Shown piece after piece: positions 8,142 to 16,845 of a stretch of 64,000 nt of DNA; within the stretch, counting starts at the first letter, position 1, and each line of letters opens with the position of its first letter. The notes beneath the pieces are model-generated. The model saw only the letters and a list, made by a program, of their open reading frames with translations, made no database searches and had not been told where the DNA came from. Source of the stretch: Bosea sp. 685 (lineage in GTDB: Bacteria > Pseudomonadota > Alphaproteobacteria > Rhizobiales > Beijerinckiaceae); the NCBI RefSeq assembly GCF_031884435.1, contig NZ_CP134779.1:4092001-4156000 (forward strand), read 5' to 3'. The position numbers and the translations under genes were made by a program.

Positions 8142-9588
8142 TCGCGGCAGCGGCCCAAACGTGCCGCCGATTACCGGCTATCACCTGGCCGAGACGGTGC
8201 AGGCCGGCCTGCGCGGCGCCGGCGACGCGCTCGCCAACAACCCGCCGGCTCATTCCGCCCTGCCCTCACAGACCGAGCTTGGCCTGCTCGCCCGCGTCAC
8301 CGAGCTTTTCAACGGCATCCGGCAGGAGGCGACGGCAAAGCTTGGCGCGCTCTATGCCGAAATCATCGGCAAGCGCGAGGCGCTGACGGCGGAGCGCTAC
8401 GAGACCCGCATCAGGCGCATCGAATCCGGCATGCGGGCGCTGCTGAACAAGCATGGCGGCGAGCTCGAGCAGACGGTTTTTGAGGCGCTGAAGGCCAAGC
8501 GCGAATACGAGTACTTCAACTACGTCAATCAGCGCAGCAGCGACCCTAAGCTGGAGAAGTGGCAGTTCACGCTCGCCTTCCTGGTGGTGCCGCTGGCGAT
8601 CGAGAGCCTGCTCAACGGCAATTTCTTCGCCGATGCCAGCGATTTCGGCCTGATCGGCGGGGCGGCGACCGCCGTGATCATCTCGGCGCTGAACATCTCG
8701 CTCGGCTTCGTCATGGGCCTGTGGCCGGCGCGCTATTGCCAGCACGTCAAGGCCTCGCATCTGTTCTGGGCGCTGCCGGCCTATGCCGGGATGATCGCGC
8801 TGATCGTGCTGTTCAACCTCGCCGTCGGGCATTACCGCGAATTGCTGATCGCCAATCCCGACGCCGCCTCGCAGCAGGTGGTGCCGCATATGCTGGCGAA
8901 CCCGCTCGGCGTCTACGAGCTCAAATCGATCGCGCTCGTGCTGATCGGCTGCCTGATCGCCTTCTTCTCCGCAGCAAAAGGCTATTCGGCCTTCGGCAGC
9001 TATCCCGGCCAGGCCTTCGCCTATAAGCGCTGGCGGCAGCGCTGGGAGGCGGTGGAGCGGGAGCGCCGCCGGGTCGACACCGAGCTTGCGCCCGAGCTCG
9101 AACAGATCCGCGGCCAGGTCGAGGGGTTCCGCGAGGATTGCCAGAGCGAGATCAGCCGGCTGCAGCTCGCCAAGGCCAGCGCCGACCAGATCCGCGACCA
9201 TTATCTCACCCGCGTCGCGCAGCTGCGCGCCGCCAAGGACGCCGCCGTGATGCAGTATCGCGAGGCCAATCTCAGGGTGCGCACCGATCTGCCGCCGGCC
9301 TATTTCTCGCAAGGCATCAACCTGCCCGAGATCGACCAGCCAGCCGAACTCGTCGACCATTCCAGGCTGCGGGCGCTGATCGAGGATGTCGAGCGCCAGT
9401 TCGCCAATATGCCGGCGCTGATCGAGGCCAAGCTCAAGGACCAGCTGGCGCTGGTGCGCGGGGTCGATCTCGCCGGCGAGATCGAACGCCTGAAGACACG
9501 CGCGGTCGAGGCCGGGCGCGAGGCCTATGAACGGGACGAGGCCAACCGCAAGACGATCCATGCGGAATTTTCCGCGACGCCGCGCTGA
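8131..9588 (+). CDS. hypothetical membrane protein with flanking coiled coils (module gene 2)
   Basis: 485 residues from the ATG at 8131. About 150 polar residues, including a long heptad-rich helix (about 55-130), precede a membrane block of about four helices (around residues 150-290: FTLAFLVVPLAIESLL, LIGGAATAVIISALNISLGFVMGL, FWALPAYAGMIALIVLFNLAV, SIALVLIGCLIAFFSA). About 190 residues of strongly charged coiled coil follow. The layout resembles membrane-anchored scaffolds or mechanosensing-type proteins, but I recognise no family and assign no function. It is coupled to the gene before it; the third gene follows after a palindromic repeat. Confidence 0.75.
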   Translation: MSDDRGSGPNVPPITGYHLAETVQAGLRGAGDALANNPPAHSALPSQTELGLLARVTELFNGIRQEATAKLGALYAEIIGKREALTAERYETRIRRIESGMRALLNKHGGELEQTVFEALKAKREYEYFNYVNQRSSDPKLEKWQFTLAFLVVPLAIESLLNGNFFADASDFGLIGGAATAVIISALNISLGFVMGLWPARYCQHVKASHLFWALPAYAGMIALIVLFNLAVGHYRELLIANPDAASQQVVPHMLANPLGVYELKSIALVLIGCLIAFFSAAKGYSAFGSYPGQAFAYKRWRQRWEAVERERRRVDTELAPELEQIRGQVEGFREDCQSEISRLQLAKASADQIRDHYLTRVAQLRAAKDAAVMQYREANLRVRTDLPPAYFSQGINLPEIDQPAELVDHSRLRALIEDVERQFANMPALIEAKLKDQLALVRGVDLAGEIERLKTRAVEAGREAYERDEANRKTIHAEFSATPR

Positions 9589-9613
9589 AGCCGGAGCCTT
9601 GGAGATGTCCCAC

Positions 9614-9734
9614 AGCCCTCATCCTGAGGAGCCATTCCGCAGGGAATGGCGTCTCGAAGGACGCTCCAGATGGTTCCGGAGCCTCCTGGAGCATCCTTCG
9701 AGACGCCGCTTCGCGGCTCCTCAGGATGAGGGCT
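9614..9734. repeat. palindromic repeat family A, copy 3
   Basis: An intact 121-bp copy lying between two co-directional genes (9588 stop, 9775 start). It could act as a processing or attenuation hairpin within the transcript. Confidence 0.9.
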
Positions 9735-9774
9735 CACATATCCAGACGGGTGCTGGGGCAGATTGCGACGAGGC

Positions 9775-10539
9775 ATGAAAAGCGAACATTGGGCGATCAC
9801 CGCCACCATCCTGGCCGGCCTCTCGCTCGCCGGCTTCTTCGCCGCCCCAAAGCTGCTCAGCGGACCGCCGCGCGATGCCGAGACGCTCTGCAGGAAGAGC
9901 GGGCCGGTCGGGCATACGCTGATCCTCGTCGACAAGACCGACCCCTGGAGCGACGTTCAGGCGGCGCGCTTGAAGAAGCTGGTCAAGCAGGTGGGCGAGG
10001 CGCTGCCGGCCGACCGGCTGATGTCGATCTATGTCTTCAAGGACGTGTTCGAGCCGAATTTCCCGCCGCTGCTGGCGCTATGCAATCCCGGCCGCACGGT
10101 CAGCGAACTGATCGGCAATCCGCGCCGCGACTATGTCAGATGGGTCGAGAAATTCGGCCGCCCGCTTGACGAGGCGCTGACGGTGCTCGCCCAGCCGGCC
10201 AAGGGCAACCTCTCGCCGATCGTCGAGGCGATCGGCGACGTGCTGGCGCGCCGCGAGAACCGCGTGCCGAGCGGAGACCGGGCGCTGCTGCTGGTCTCCG
10301 ACATGCTGCAGAACTCGCCGCAATTCACCGTCTTCGGGAACAGCCCCGGCGCGCGCGATCCCGAGCGCCTGCGCCGGCTCGTCGGCAAGACCTGGACCGA
10401 CGCTGATGGCGCCTCATGGCGCCTGCAGGTGCATCAGGTCCAGGGCGTCTACGATGCCGCCCGGCTCGAACAGGCGAGCTCGCTCTGGCAGCAGGCTTTG
10501 CGGGCGCTCAACATCCCCTTCGCCTGGGACCGGCTTTAG
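9775..10539 (+). CDS. hypothetical membrane-anchored VWA-like protein (module gene 3)
   Basis: 254 residues from the ATG at 9775; an in-frame TTG at 9763 would add four. One N-terminal helix (about 6-26, ITATILAGLSLAGFFAA) anchors or exports the chain. The rest resembles a von Willebrand A fold: strand HTLILVDKTDPW with a DxT near the top of the sheet, a KLVKQVGEALPADRLMSIYVF helix-strand, and a later RALLLVSDML strand followed by a loop. A complete metal site (DxSxS) is not present. It ends 10 bp before the convergent chemoreceptor gene. Its function is presumably linked to genes 1 and 2. Confidence 0.7.
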   Translation: MKSEHWAITATILAGLSLAGFFAAPKLLSGPPRDAETLCRKSGPVGHTLILVDKTDPWSDVQAARLKKLVKQVGEALPADRLMSIYVFKDVFEPNFPPLLALCNPGRTVSELIGNPRRDYVRWVEKFGRPLDEALTVLAQPAKGNLSPIVEAIGDVLARRENRVPSGDRALLLVSDMLQNSPQFTVFGNSPGARDPERLRRLVGKTWTDADGASWRLQVHQVQGVYDAARLEQASSLWQQALRALNIPFAWDRL

Positions 10540-10549
10540 AGCCGGGTGT

Positions 10550-12322
10550 TCACATCCGATACGCCATGCGCACGCCGCCCCAGTGGCGGCCATTGATCCG
10601 CAGCGGCGCATCGACCTCGCGCATCAGGTCGGTGACGCCGCCGCCCATGTCGCGCCGATAGGACTGGACCAGGAAGGGGCGCACCGAGCGCGCCGCCATG
10701 ATGCCGGCCCGGTCGTCGAAGATGCGCCGGTTGCGGCTATGCGCGATGTTCCAGTCCGGGTCGCCCGGACGCTGCGGCTGCGCGAAGGCTGCGTTATGGA
10801 CCGGGATATAGCCGTTGCGGTCGATCGGCAGGGCGAAGACCAGGCGGGGGTCACTCGCCAGGGTCTGCGCCAGCAGCGGCGGCAGGGTCGCCTCGAGCGT
10901 CGGCAAGGCGAGGTTGGCGTATTGCGGCGGATCGGTCTGCGGCAGCAGCCGGTAGTCGATGTCGAAGAGGTCGTCCTCGCTCAGCCGGCGTGCCCGCAGC
11001 GCCTGCAGCATGACCTGCGCGATGCTGTCGGCAAAGCTCTGTGCCGCCACGATCAAGGGCCGGTATGAGCGCTCGATCTCGCCCAGCAGCGCCCGCAACG
11101 GCGCATTCGCCTCGACCGCGCCCGGCTCGAAGGCGATATGCAGGCCGAGCTCGCTCGTCGCCATCAGGCGGCAGGCGAGCGGCGGCAGCTCATCGATCCT
11201 GATCGTTCCCCTGACGCCGAGCCGCGGCGCCTGGGCGACGCTTGCAAGCAGCGCCCCGCCGAAGCCGAGATCGATGGTCTGGCTGACGATGCGTTGCGCG
11301 CCGAGGCTGACCTCGGCGCGGTGCTCGGCGGGAAAGCGGTCATATTGGCGGCGGTCGGCGAAGGCGGCGTGCCGCAAGGTCGGGATGAAGCGCCGCAGCA
11401 TGTTGTCGGCCTGGCGCACGCCATCTGACAGGGAGCTGCGCGCCCGGGCGCTGTCGTCGGCGGCCGAGAGCGCGACGCGGTCGATCTCGTCGACACGGTG
11501 CAGCACGGTCTCGACGAAGCGCGCCGTCTCACCGGCGCTCCGGGAGAGTTCGGCGGCAGCCGCAGCCTGCTCCTGTGCGGCGCCGCCGATGGAGGCGATC
11601 ACCGGGTTGACGTCGCGCACCATGGTGAGCGCGTCGTTGACGATCGCGGCCGAGCCCTGCGCCGCCTGGGTGAGATTGTCGACGCGACGGCGGATATGGT
11701 CGACCGCCTCGCGCACCTCGACCGAGAGTGTCTTGACCTCCTGCGCCACGACGCCGAAGCCTCGCCCGGCCTCGCCCGCGCGCGCAGCCTCGATCGTCGC
11801 GTTGAGCGCGAGCAGATTGGTCTGCCTGGCGATCTCGGCGATCGAATCGACGATGCTGCGGATCTCGACCGTGGCAACCGCGAGCCCGGTCATCATCTCC
11901 GTCGCCTCACCGGCGCGAGTGGCGGCGGCGTCGAGCCGGTCGCGGGCGCTGATCATGGTCGCGCCGACATGCTCGGCCGCGTCCGAGACATGCTGCGTCG
12001 CGGTCGCCAGCGCGGCCGAATTGATGCTGGCGGTGAAGGTCGCGGCGCGCACGGCCGCGATGCTGTCATGGATCTCGCGCGAGCGCCCTTCGGCATGGGC
12101 GGAGAACTGCTCGGCCTCGCCAAGACCGCCGGTCAGGCGGCGCATCGCCGCCACGACATCCTGCTCCAGCGTGCTGACGGCCTCGTGCAGCGCGCCGTCG
12201 TCATAGGTACCCTCAAGCGAGGCGTCGCTCGCAGGCACCGACAGCGCTTCGCCCATGGCGGGCCCCTGCCCGGCCGCCACGTGGTTTCGACTGCCTATCC
12301 AGCGCCGAACCTTGCCGAGCAT
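10550..12322 (-). CDS. soluble chemoreceptor: MCP signalling domain, PilZ-like domain, C-terminal Cache-like domain
   Basis: 590 residues from the ATG at 12322, with no transmembrane helix. Residues about 45-300 are helical and hold the MCP hairpin tip ([20 protein letters not shown], then [14 protein letters not shown]) that contacts CheA/CheW. Residues about 315-410 look like PilZ: RRQYDR gives the RxxxR motif, but the second motif reads IDLGFGG instead of (D/N)xSxxG. The last 150 residues ([37 protein letters not shown]) match Cache-type sensor ends seen in alphaproteobacterial receptors. The order is reversed from usual receptors, with the signalling domain first. It probably couples a cytosolic ligand and perhaps c-di-GMP to chemotaxis. 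Confidence 0.85.
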   Translation of the reverse strand: MLGKVRRWIGSRNHVAAGQGPAMGEALSVPASDASLEGTYDDGALHEAVSTLEQDVVAAMRRLTGGLGEAEQFSAHAEGRSREIHDSIAAVRAATFTASINSAALATATQHVSDAAEHVGATMISARDRLDAAATRAGEATEMMTGLAVATVEIRSIVDSIAEIARQTNLLALNATIEAARAGEAGRGFGVVAQEVKTLSVEVREAVDHIRRRVDNLTQAAQGSAAIVNDALTMVRDVNPVIASIGGAAQEQAAAAAELSRSAGETARFVETVLHRVDEIDRVALSAADDSARARSSLSDGVRQADNMLRRFIPTLRHAAFADRRQYDRFPAEHRAEVSLGAQRIVSQTIDLGFGGALLASVAQAPRLGVRGTIRIDELPPLACRLMATSELGLHIAFEPGAVEANAPLRALLGEIERSYRPLIVAAQSFADSIAQVMLQALRARRLSEDDLFDIDYRLLPQTDPPQYANLALPTLEATLPPLLAQTLASDPRLVFALPIDRNGYIPVHNAAFAQPQRPGDPDWNIAHSRNRRIFDDRAGIMAARSVRPFLVQSYRRDMGGGVTDLMREVDAPLRINGRHWGGVRMAYRM

Positions 12323-12449
12323 CAACCAATCCTGAAGTGAGGAGAAAGCGATCTTTTATCAGCCGACATCATTAACAAAGCTTCACCGGCGCAGGCCGCA
12401 GACCGGCCGAGAGCCGGATGATTTCAAGGGCTTTGTCTCGATCACCTAT

Positions 12450-12563
12450 GCGCCGTCATCCTGGGCGACCGAAGGTCGTCCCGGGATCCATCGTAGGGAG
12501 CCGCGCTCTACGATGGATCCCGGAGCTGCGCCGCTGACGCGGCTTGTCCAGGATGATGGCGCG
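12450..12563. repeat. palindromic repeat family B, copy 3
   Basis: Arms GCGCCGTCATCCTGG and CCAGGATGATGGCGC, with inner GGGATCCATCGTAG / CTACGATGGATCCC. Confidence 0.85.
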
Positions 12564-12618
12564 GGTGATGGAAAGCGATCGGAAGCCCCTGATATCGCTC
12601 GGTTCAATTCAGATCAGA

Positions 12619-12675
12619 TCCTAGAGCAGGATCGGTGCGAAAAGCCGGTCCCCACGTTTTTGCATCCAGCTCTAG
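12619..12675. repeat. repeat family D, copy 1
   Basis: A short element starting and ending near CTAGAGC / GCTCTAGA with a core GCGAAAAGCCGGTCCCCACG. Related cores (GTGGATACCGGTTCGCG type) recur at 37772, 46459, 50921 and 58822. Confidence 0.6.
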
Positions 12676-12776
12676 ACCTTCTGGGCATGGACCCTGGGGA
12701 AAGCGGACGGTAAAGCTCTGCGCCCGCCTTCCTGCCGCGCCCCGAGTCCTTGCCTGCCGCCCGCGAGCCTTCCGCC

Positions 12777-13916
12777 ATGACGAGCCATAGCTACGATGTC
12801 ATCGTCGCCGGTGTCGGGGCCATGGGCTCGGCCGCCTGCTGGCACCTCGCCAAGCGCGGCCTCAAGGTGCTCGGCCTCGAGCGCTTCGACCTCGGCCATG
12901 CCATGGGCTCCTCGCACGGGCTCAGCCGCATCATCCGCCTCGCCTATTTCGAAGGCTCGCATTACGTGCCGATCGTGCGGCGCGCCCATGAGTTGTGGCG
13001 CACCACCGGAGACGAGGCCGGGATGAAGCTCCTGCACGTCACCGGCTCGATCGATCTCGCGCCAGAGGGTGCAGGTCCTGTCGAATCCTCGCTGCAATCC
13101 TGCCTCGACCACGGGCTCGTCCATGAGCGGCTCGACGGCCGGGAGATCGCCCGGCGTTTCCCCGCCTTCCAGCTGCCGGAGGGCCATGTCGGCCTGTGGC
13201 AGCCCGATGGTGGCTTCGTCGCCTCGGAAAAGGCGATCTACGCCCATGTCGGCCTGGCGCAATCGCGCGGCGCCGAGATCCGTACCGGCGAGCCGATGCT
13301 CGACTGGACCCCGACCGCGCAAGGCGGTGTCATGGTGCGCACCGAGCGCGGCACTTACTCGGCCGGGCGATTGGTGATCACCTCGGGCGGCTGGATCGCA
13401 GACGCCGTGCCGGCGCTCGCCAGCAAGGTCTCGACCGTGCGCCAGGCGATCGGCTGGTTCACGACGCGCCGGCCGGAGCTGTTTCGCGAGGGCGCCTTTC
13501 CGGTGTTCATCCTCAGCGTCGAGGAAGGCGCGTTCTACGGCTTCCCGCTCTATGAGCATCCGGGCTTCAAGCTCGGCGGCCCGCATTTCGGCCGGGAGCC
13601 GATGGATCCGCGCGACGACGACCGCACGCCGAGCCCGCGCCAGGTCGCGCTGATCCGCGAATGCCTGAGACGCTACATCCCCGACGCCGCCGGCGACCCG
13701 CTGACCCTCAAGGGCTGCATCTACACCGTCTCGCCCGACGAGGATTTCATCATCGACGCGGTGCCCGGCGTGCCTCAGGCCGTCTTCGCCTCCTGCTGCT
13801 CCGGCCACGGCTTCAAATTCGCCAGCGCGATCGGCGAGATCCTCGCCGATCTATCCACCTCCGGCCAATCGGCCTTCGACCTCACGCCGTTCTCGCTCGA
13901 CCGCCTCGCGGCCTGA
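12777..13916 (+). CDS. solA: FAD-dependent amine oxidase of the monomeric sarcosine oxidase / N-methyl-L-tryptophan oxidase family
   Basis: 379 residues from the ATG at 12777. It oxidises an N-methyl amino acid to the amino acid, formaldehyde and H2O2. The Rossmann FAD motif VIVAGVGAMGSAACWHLAKRG is N-terminal, the family signature GSSHGLSRIIR follows at about residues 44-54, and the covalent-FAD cysteine is in KGCIYTVSPDEDFIID (about 317). GHGFKFA near the C-terminus is also typical. SolA and sarcosine oxidase are hard to tell apart by eye, so the substrate is unsure. The EamA and Bcr/CflA transporter genes follow closely (27 bp, then a 4-bp overlap), so the three may be one transcript. Confidence 0.87.
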   Translation: MTSHSYDVIVAGVGAMGSAACWHLAKRGLKVLGLERFDLGHAMGSSHGLSRIIRLAYFEGSHYVPIVRRAHELWRTTGDEAGMKLLHVTGSIDLAPEGAGPVESSLQSCLDHGLVHERLDGREIARRFPAFQLPEGHVGLWQPDGGFVASEKAIYAHVGLAQSRGAEIRTGEPMLDWTPTAQGGVMVRTERGTYSAGRLVITSGGWIADAVPALASKVSTVRQAIGWFTTRRPELFREGAFPVFILSVEEGAFYGFPLYEHPGFKLGGPHFGREPMDPRDDDRTPSPRQVALIRECLRRYIPDAAGDPLTLKGCIYTVSPDEDFIIDAVPGVPQAVFASCCSGHGFKFASAIGEILADLSTSGQSAFDLTPFSLDRLAA

Positions 13917-13943
13917 GCGATACCCGCGCAACGGAAGCCAGCC

Positions 13944-14840
13944 TTGGCCAGTGCAGCCACAAACCGCCGCGGCATCATCGCCATGCTGACGGCGATGTCG
14001 CTCTTCGTCTGCAATGACGCGCTGATGAAACTGGCGCGCGAGGCCTATCCGGCCGGCCAGGCGATCGCATTGCGCACCGTCTTCGCAATGCTGGCGGGGC
14101 TCGCCTTGGTGCTTGCCTTCCGCGAGGGCGACAAGCTGATGCTGGCGCTGCGCCCCGTGGTCGTGCTGCGCGGCGTGATCGAGGCCAGCGTCGCCCTGTC
14201 CTTCGTCTGGGCGCTCGGCCGGCTGCCGCTCGCCAACATCACCGCCATCGGCATGGCCTCGCCCCTGATCATCGTCGTGCTCGCCGTGCTGATGGGCATC
14301 GAGAAGGTCGGCTGGCGGCGCACGGCGGCCGTCACGGTCGGCTTCGTGGGCGTGCTGATCGTCGTCAGGCCGACGGCGGAAGGCTTCAGCCCGGCTGCGA
14401 TCGTCGCCTTGCTCAGCGCCCTGCTCGTCGGCTTCCGCGACCTCCTGACCCGTAGGATCGACAAGGATATCCCCTCGACCGTGGTCTCCTTCACCACGAC
14501 GATGATCATCGGGGTCATCGCCCTGGGCTACGGCATCGTCGAGGATTGGGAGCCGGTCTGGCGGCGCGAGACGGCCTATGTCGCGGTCGCCGCCGTGCTG
14601 GTCTCGACCGGCAGCTTCTTCATCATCAGCGCCTTCCGCGACGCTGATGTCGGCGTGATCTCGGGCTTCCGCTATTCGGTGGTGATCTTCGCTGTCATCA
14701 TCGGCTATCTCGGCTGGGGAGATGTTCCCGACCCCCTCGCCTTCGCCGGCATCGCGCTCATCGTCGGCAGCGGGCTCTACACGATGCACCGGCAGCGGGT
14801 GCGCCCCGATTCCAATCTCAAGATCGCCAGAGCCGAATGA
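13944..14840 (+). CDS. EamA-domain (DMT superfamily) transporter
   Basis: 298 residues with ten predicted helices in two EamA repeats (about 10-140 and 150-285). The first helix AMLTAMSLFVCNDALMKLA carries the usual Asn-Asp after it; the ALGRLPLANITAIGMASPLI helix is a clear EamA signature. These proteins export small metabolites or import riboside-like compounds. The start is a TTG at 13944 behind GGAAG; a later ATG at 13983 would cut into helix 1. It is 27 bp downstream of the amine oxidase and overlaps the next gene by 4 bp. Confidence 0.85.
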   Translation: MASAATNRRGIIAMLTAMSLFVCNDALMKLAREAYPAGQAIALRTVFAMLAGLALVLAFREGDKLMLALRPVVVLRGVIEASVALSFVWALGRLPLANITAIGMASPLIIVVLAVLMGIEKVGWRRTAAVTVGFVGVLIVVRPTAEGFSPAAIVALLSALLVGFRDLLTRRIDKDIPSTVVSFTTTMIIGVIALGYGIVEDWEPVWRRETAYVAVAAVLVSTGSFFIISAFRDADVGVISGFRYSVVIFAVIIGYLGWGDVPDPLAFAGIALIVGSGLYTMHRQRVRPDSNLKIARAE

Positions 14841-16024
14841 ACGCCGCCGCCATGCGCGCCAAACCGACACTGACCGTGCTGGTGGCGATCTCGACGCTGC
14901 AGCCGATCGCGCTCAACCTGCTCGCGCCCTCGACGCCGACCCTCGCCCGGCATTTCACCGCGAGCTACGCCACAATCCAGCTCACGCTGACGCTGTTCCT
15001 CGTCGCGGTCGCGCTGATGCAGCTCGTCATCGGCCCGCTCTCCGACAGGTTCGGCCGGCGGCCCTGCGTCAATGCCGGCATCGCGCTGTTCCTGCTCGGC
15101 TCCGTGCTCGGCGCGCTCTCGCACTCGACGGGCATGCTGCTGCTGGCGCGCGTGCTCGAAGGCGCCGGTTCGGGCTCGGCCTTCGCCCTGTCGCGCGCCA
15201 TCATCCGCGACAGCGCCGGCCGCGACGAGGCGGCGAGCCAGATCGCCACCGTCACCATGGTGATGGTGGTGGCGCCGATGCTCGCACCCTATCTCGGCGG
15301 CCATATCGAGACCTGGTTCGGCTGGCGCATGATCTTCTGGTTCATGACGGCGTTCGGAGCCGGCGTGCTGCTGCTGACCATCGCAAAGCTGCCGGAGACC
15401 GCGCCCAATCTCGGCCAGCGCAGCGCGCTGTTTGGGGTCTTCCGCGCCTTCCCGCTGCTGATCGGCGACCGCGGCTTCGTCACCAATGTGATCGCGCTGT
15501 CGATGACCTCGGGGGCCTTCTTCGGCTTCGTGGCGGCCGCCCCCTTCATCGTGGTCGAGACGATGGGGCATGGGCCAGACGCCTATGGCGCCTATTTCAT
15601 CCTCAACGCCTTCGGCTACATGGTCGGCAATTTCGCGATGTCGCGCCTGGCCGTGAAGCTCGGCACGAGACGGTTGATCCGAAACGGGCTGATCATCTCT
15701 TGTGCGGCGATGAGCGTGGCGCTGGCGCTCTCGCTGAGCCCGGTCTGGACGCCGCTCGCCTTGTTCCTGCCGCTGGCCTTCAACGCAGCCGGCAACGGGC
15801 TGACGATCCCCGGTGCGACGGCCGAGGCACTCTCGGCCAGGCCTGAGCTCGCGGGCTCGGCGGCGGGGCTGATGGGCGCGATCCAGCTCGGTTCCAGCGC
15901 GCTGGCAACCATTCTCATCAGCTGGCTCGTTACACTTTGGCCGCAGGCGCTCGTCGTGATGATGTGGCTGATGATGGCGGCGGGGTTATTTGCGTTGCGT
16001 TTCAATAGGATCGCGCGAGATTGA
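14837..16024 (+). CDS. Bcr/CflA-family drug/metabolite efflux MFS transporter
   Basis: 395 residues and twelve helices. The GPLSDRFGRRP loop between helices 2 and 3 is the MFS motif A; GAGSGSAFALSRAIIRDSAGRDEA after helix 4 is the Bcr/CflA signature. The family extrudes drugs and amino acids such as cysteine by proton antiport. It overlaps the preceding EamA gene in an ATGA, so the two exporters are translationally coupled. The start MNAAAMRAK precedes helix 1 directly. Confidence 0.88.
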   Translation: MNAAAMRAKPTLTVLVAISTLQPIALNLLAPSTPTLARHFTASYATIQLTLTLFLVAVALMQLVIGPLSDRFGRRPCVNAGIALFLLGSVLGALSHSTGMLLLARVLEGAGSGSAFALSRAIIRDSAGRDEAASQIATVTMVMVVAPMLAPYLGGHIETWFGWRMIFWFMTAFGAGVLLLTIAKLPETAPNLGQRSALFGVFRAFPLLIGDRGFVTNVIALSMTSGAFFGFVAAAPFIVVETMGHGPDAYGAYFILNAFGYMVGNFAMSRLAVKLGTRRLIRNGLIISCAAMSVALALSLSPVWTPLALFLPLAFNAAGNGLTIPGATAEALSARPELAGSAAGLMGAIQLGSSALATILISWLVTLWPQALVVMMWLMMAAGLFALRFNRIARD

Positions 16025-16156
16025 TACAAATCTCCTTGGGTGGGCATCCCCTGCCGATTGCGCCGCACAATCTTGTACTGCCCTACTCCTTGATATAACA
16101 GCGCTGCATACCCGCCATAAGCGGGACACAATCGGGACGCAGCCCGCATCGGGAGG

Positions 16157-16762
16157 ATGGACGTGGAAGGACTACTCAAGGTCAGCCGCGTGATCGACAC
16201 GATCAACGGCCAGATCGGCAAGAAGATGGCTTGGCTGATCCTGCTCGCCGTCATCGTCGCGACGGTCAACGCGATCATCCGCAAGCTCTTCAACGTCTCG
16301 TCCAATGCCTGGCTCGAACTGCAATGGATGCTGTTTGGCGCCGTGTTCCTGCTCTGCGCCTCCTGGACGCTGCAGGTGAAGGAGCATATCCGCATCGACA
16401 TCGTGAACAGCCAGCTGCCCAAGAGCGTGCAGCGCTGGATCGACCTGATCGGCCACGCGCTCTTCCTGATGCCGTTCTGCGTGCTGATGATCTACCATTC
16501 CTGGCCCTTCTTCACGCGCTCCTATGTGATCGGCGAGCAATCGCTCTCGGCCGGCGGGCTGCCGCAATGGCCGGCCAAGGGTCTGCTGTTCATCGGCTTC
16601 CTGATGCTCGCCTTCCAGGGCGTCTCCGAGATCATCAAGCAGATCGCGATCATGCGCGGACATCTCGAAGACGACGAGACCTTGCGCGGCCATGCCGCCG
16701 CGGCCGAGGCCGAAGCCCAGCGCCTGCTCGACCAGGCCAAGGCCCAAGGTTTGGCTTCGTGA
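16157..16762 (+). CDS. dctQ: TRAP transporter small permease DctQ
   Basis: 201 residues and four helices (about 26-45, 58-78, 95-115, 140-160). WLELQWMLFGAVFLLCASWTLQVKEHIRIDI is the family signature around helix 2. The C-terminus carries an unusual Ala/Glu-rich tail (HAAAAEAEAQRLLDQAKAQ) outside the domain. It pairs with the large permease encoded 83 bp downstream. No binding protein is encoded here; TakP-like ones are 13 kb away. Confidence 0.92.
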   Translation: MDVEGLLKVSRVIDTINGQIGKKMAWLILLAVIVATVNAIIRKLFNVSSNAWLELQWMLFGAVFLLCASWTLQVKEHIRIDIVNSQLPKSVQRWIDLIGHALFLMPFCVLMIYHSWPFFTRSYVIGEQSLSAGGLPQWPAKGLLFIGFLMLAFQGVSEIIKQIAIMRGHLEDDETLRGHAAAAEAEAQRLLDQAKAQGLAS

Positions 16763-16804
16763 AGAGCCCTGGCTTCGTGAAGAGCCTTGGCTTCGTAAAC
16801 AACG
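16751..16804 (+). repeat. three tandem 18-bp repeats between dctQ and dctM
   Basis: The units TTGGCTTCGTGAAGAGCC, CTGGCTTCGTGAAGAGCC and TTGGCTTCGTAAACAACG run head to tail from inside the last dctQ codons into the spacer. The first unit contains the dctQ stop codon. Confidence 0.85.
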
Positions 16805-16845
16805 CTGGCCGCGCAGACACCTCCAGAGACGTCCGGACCCCTTCC

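Larger units (their letters stand above)
12323..12776. other. intergenic region with repeats only
   Basis: 453 bp between divergent genes (chemoreceptor and amine oxidase). It holds repeat B copy 3 and a D-family element, described separately. An AT-richer stretch at about 12350-12385 just upstream of the chemoreceptor may carry its promoter. I see no gene. Confidence 0.6.

Noticed and set aside
10550..12322. A transmembrane chemoreceptor
   Set aside because: No hydrophobic helix of membrane length is present in the 590 residues.
12672..13808. A 378-codon open frame opposite the amine oxidase gene
   Set aside because: Arg/Ala/Gly/His-rich composition typical of GC-rich antisense frames; the forward frame has all FAD-oxidase motifs.
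16231..16845. An N-terminal extension of dctM running through dctQ in another frame
   Set aside because: The stretch is a shadow of dctQ and lacks hydrophobic helices; the ATG at 16846 starts the normal DctM sequence.
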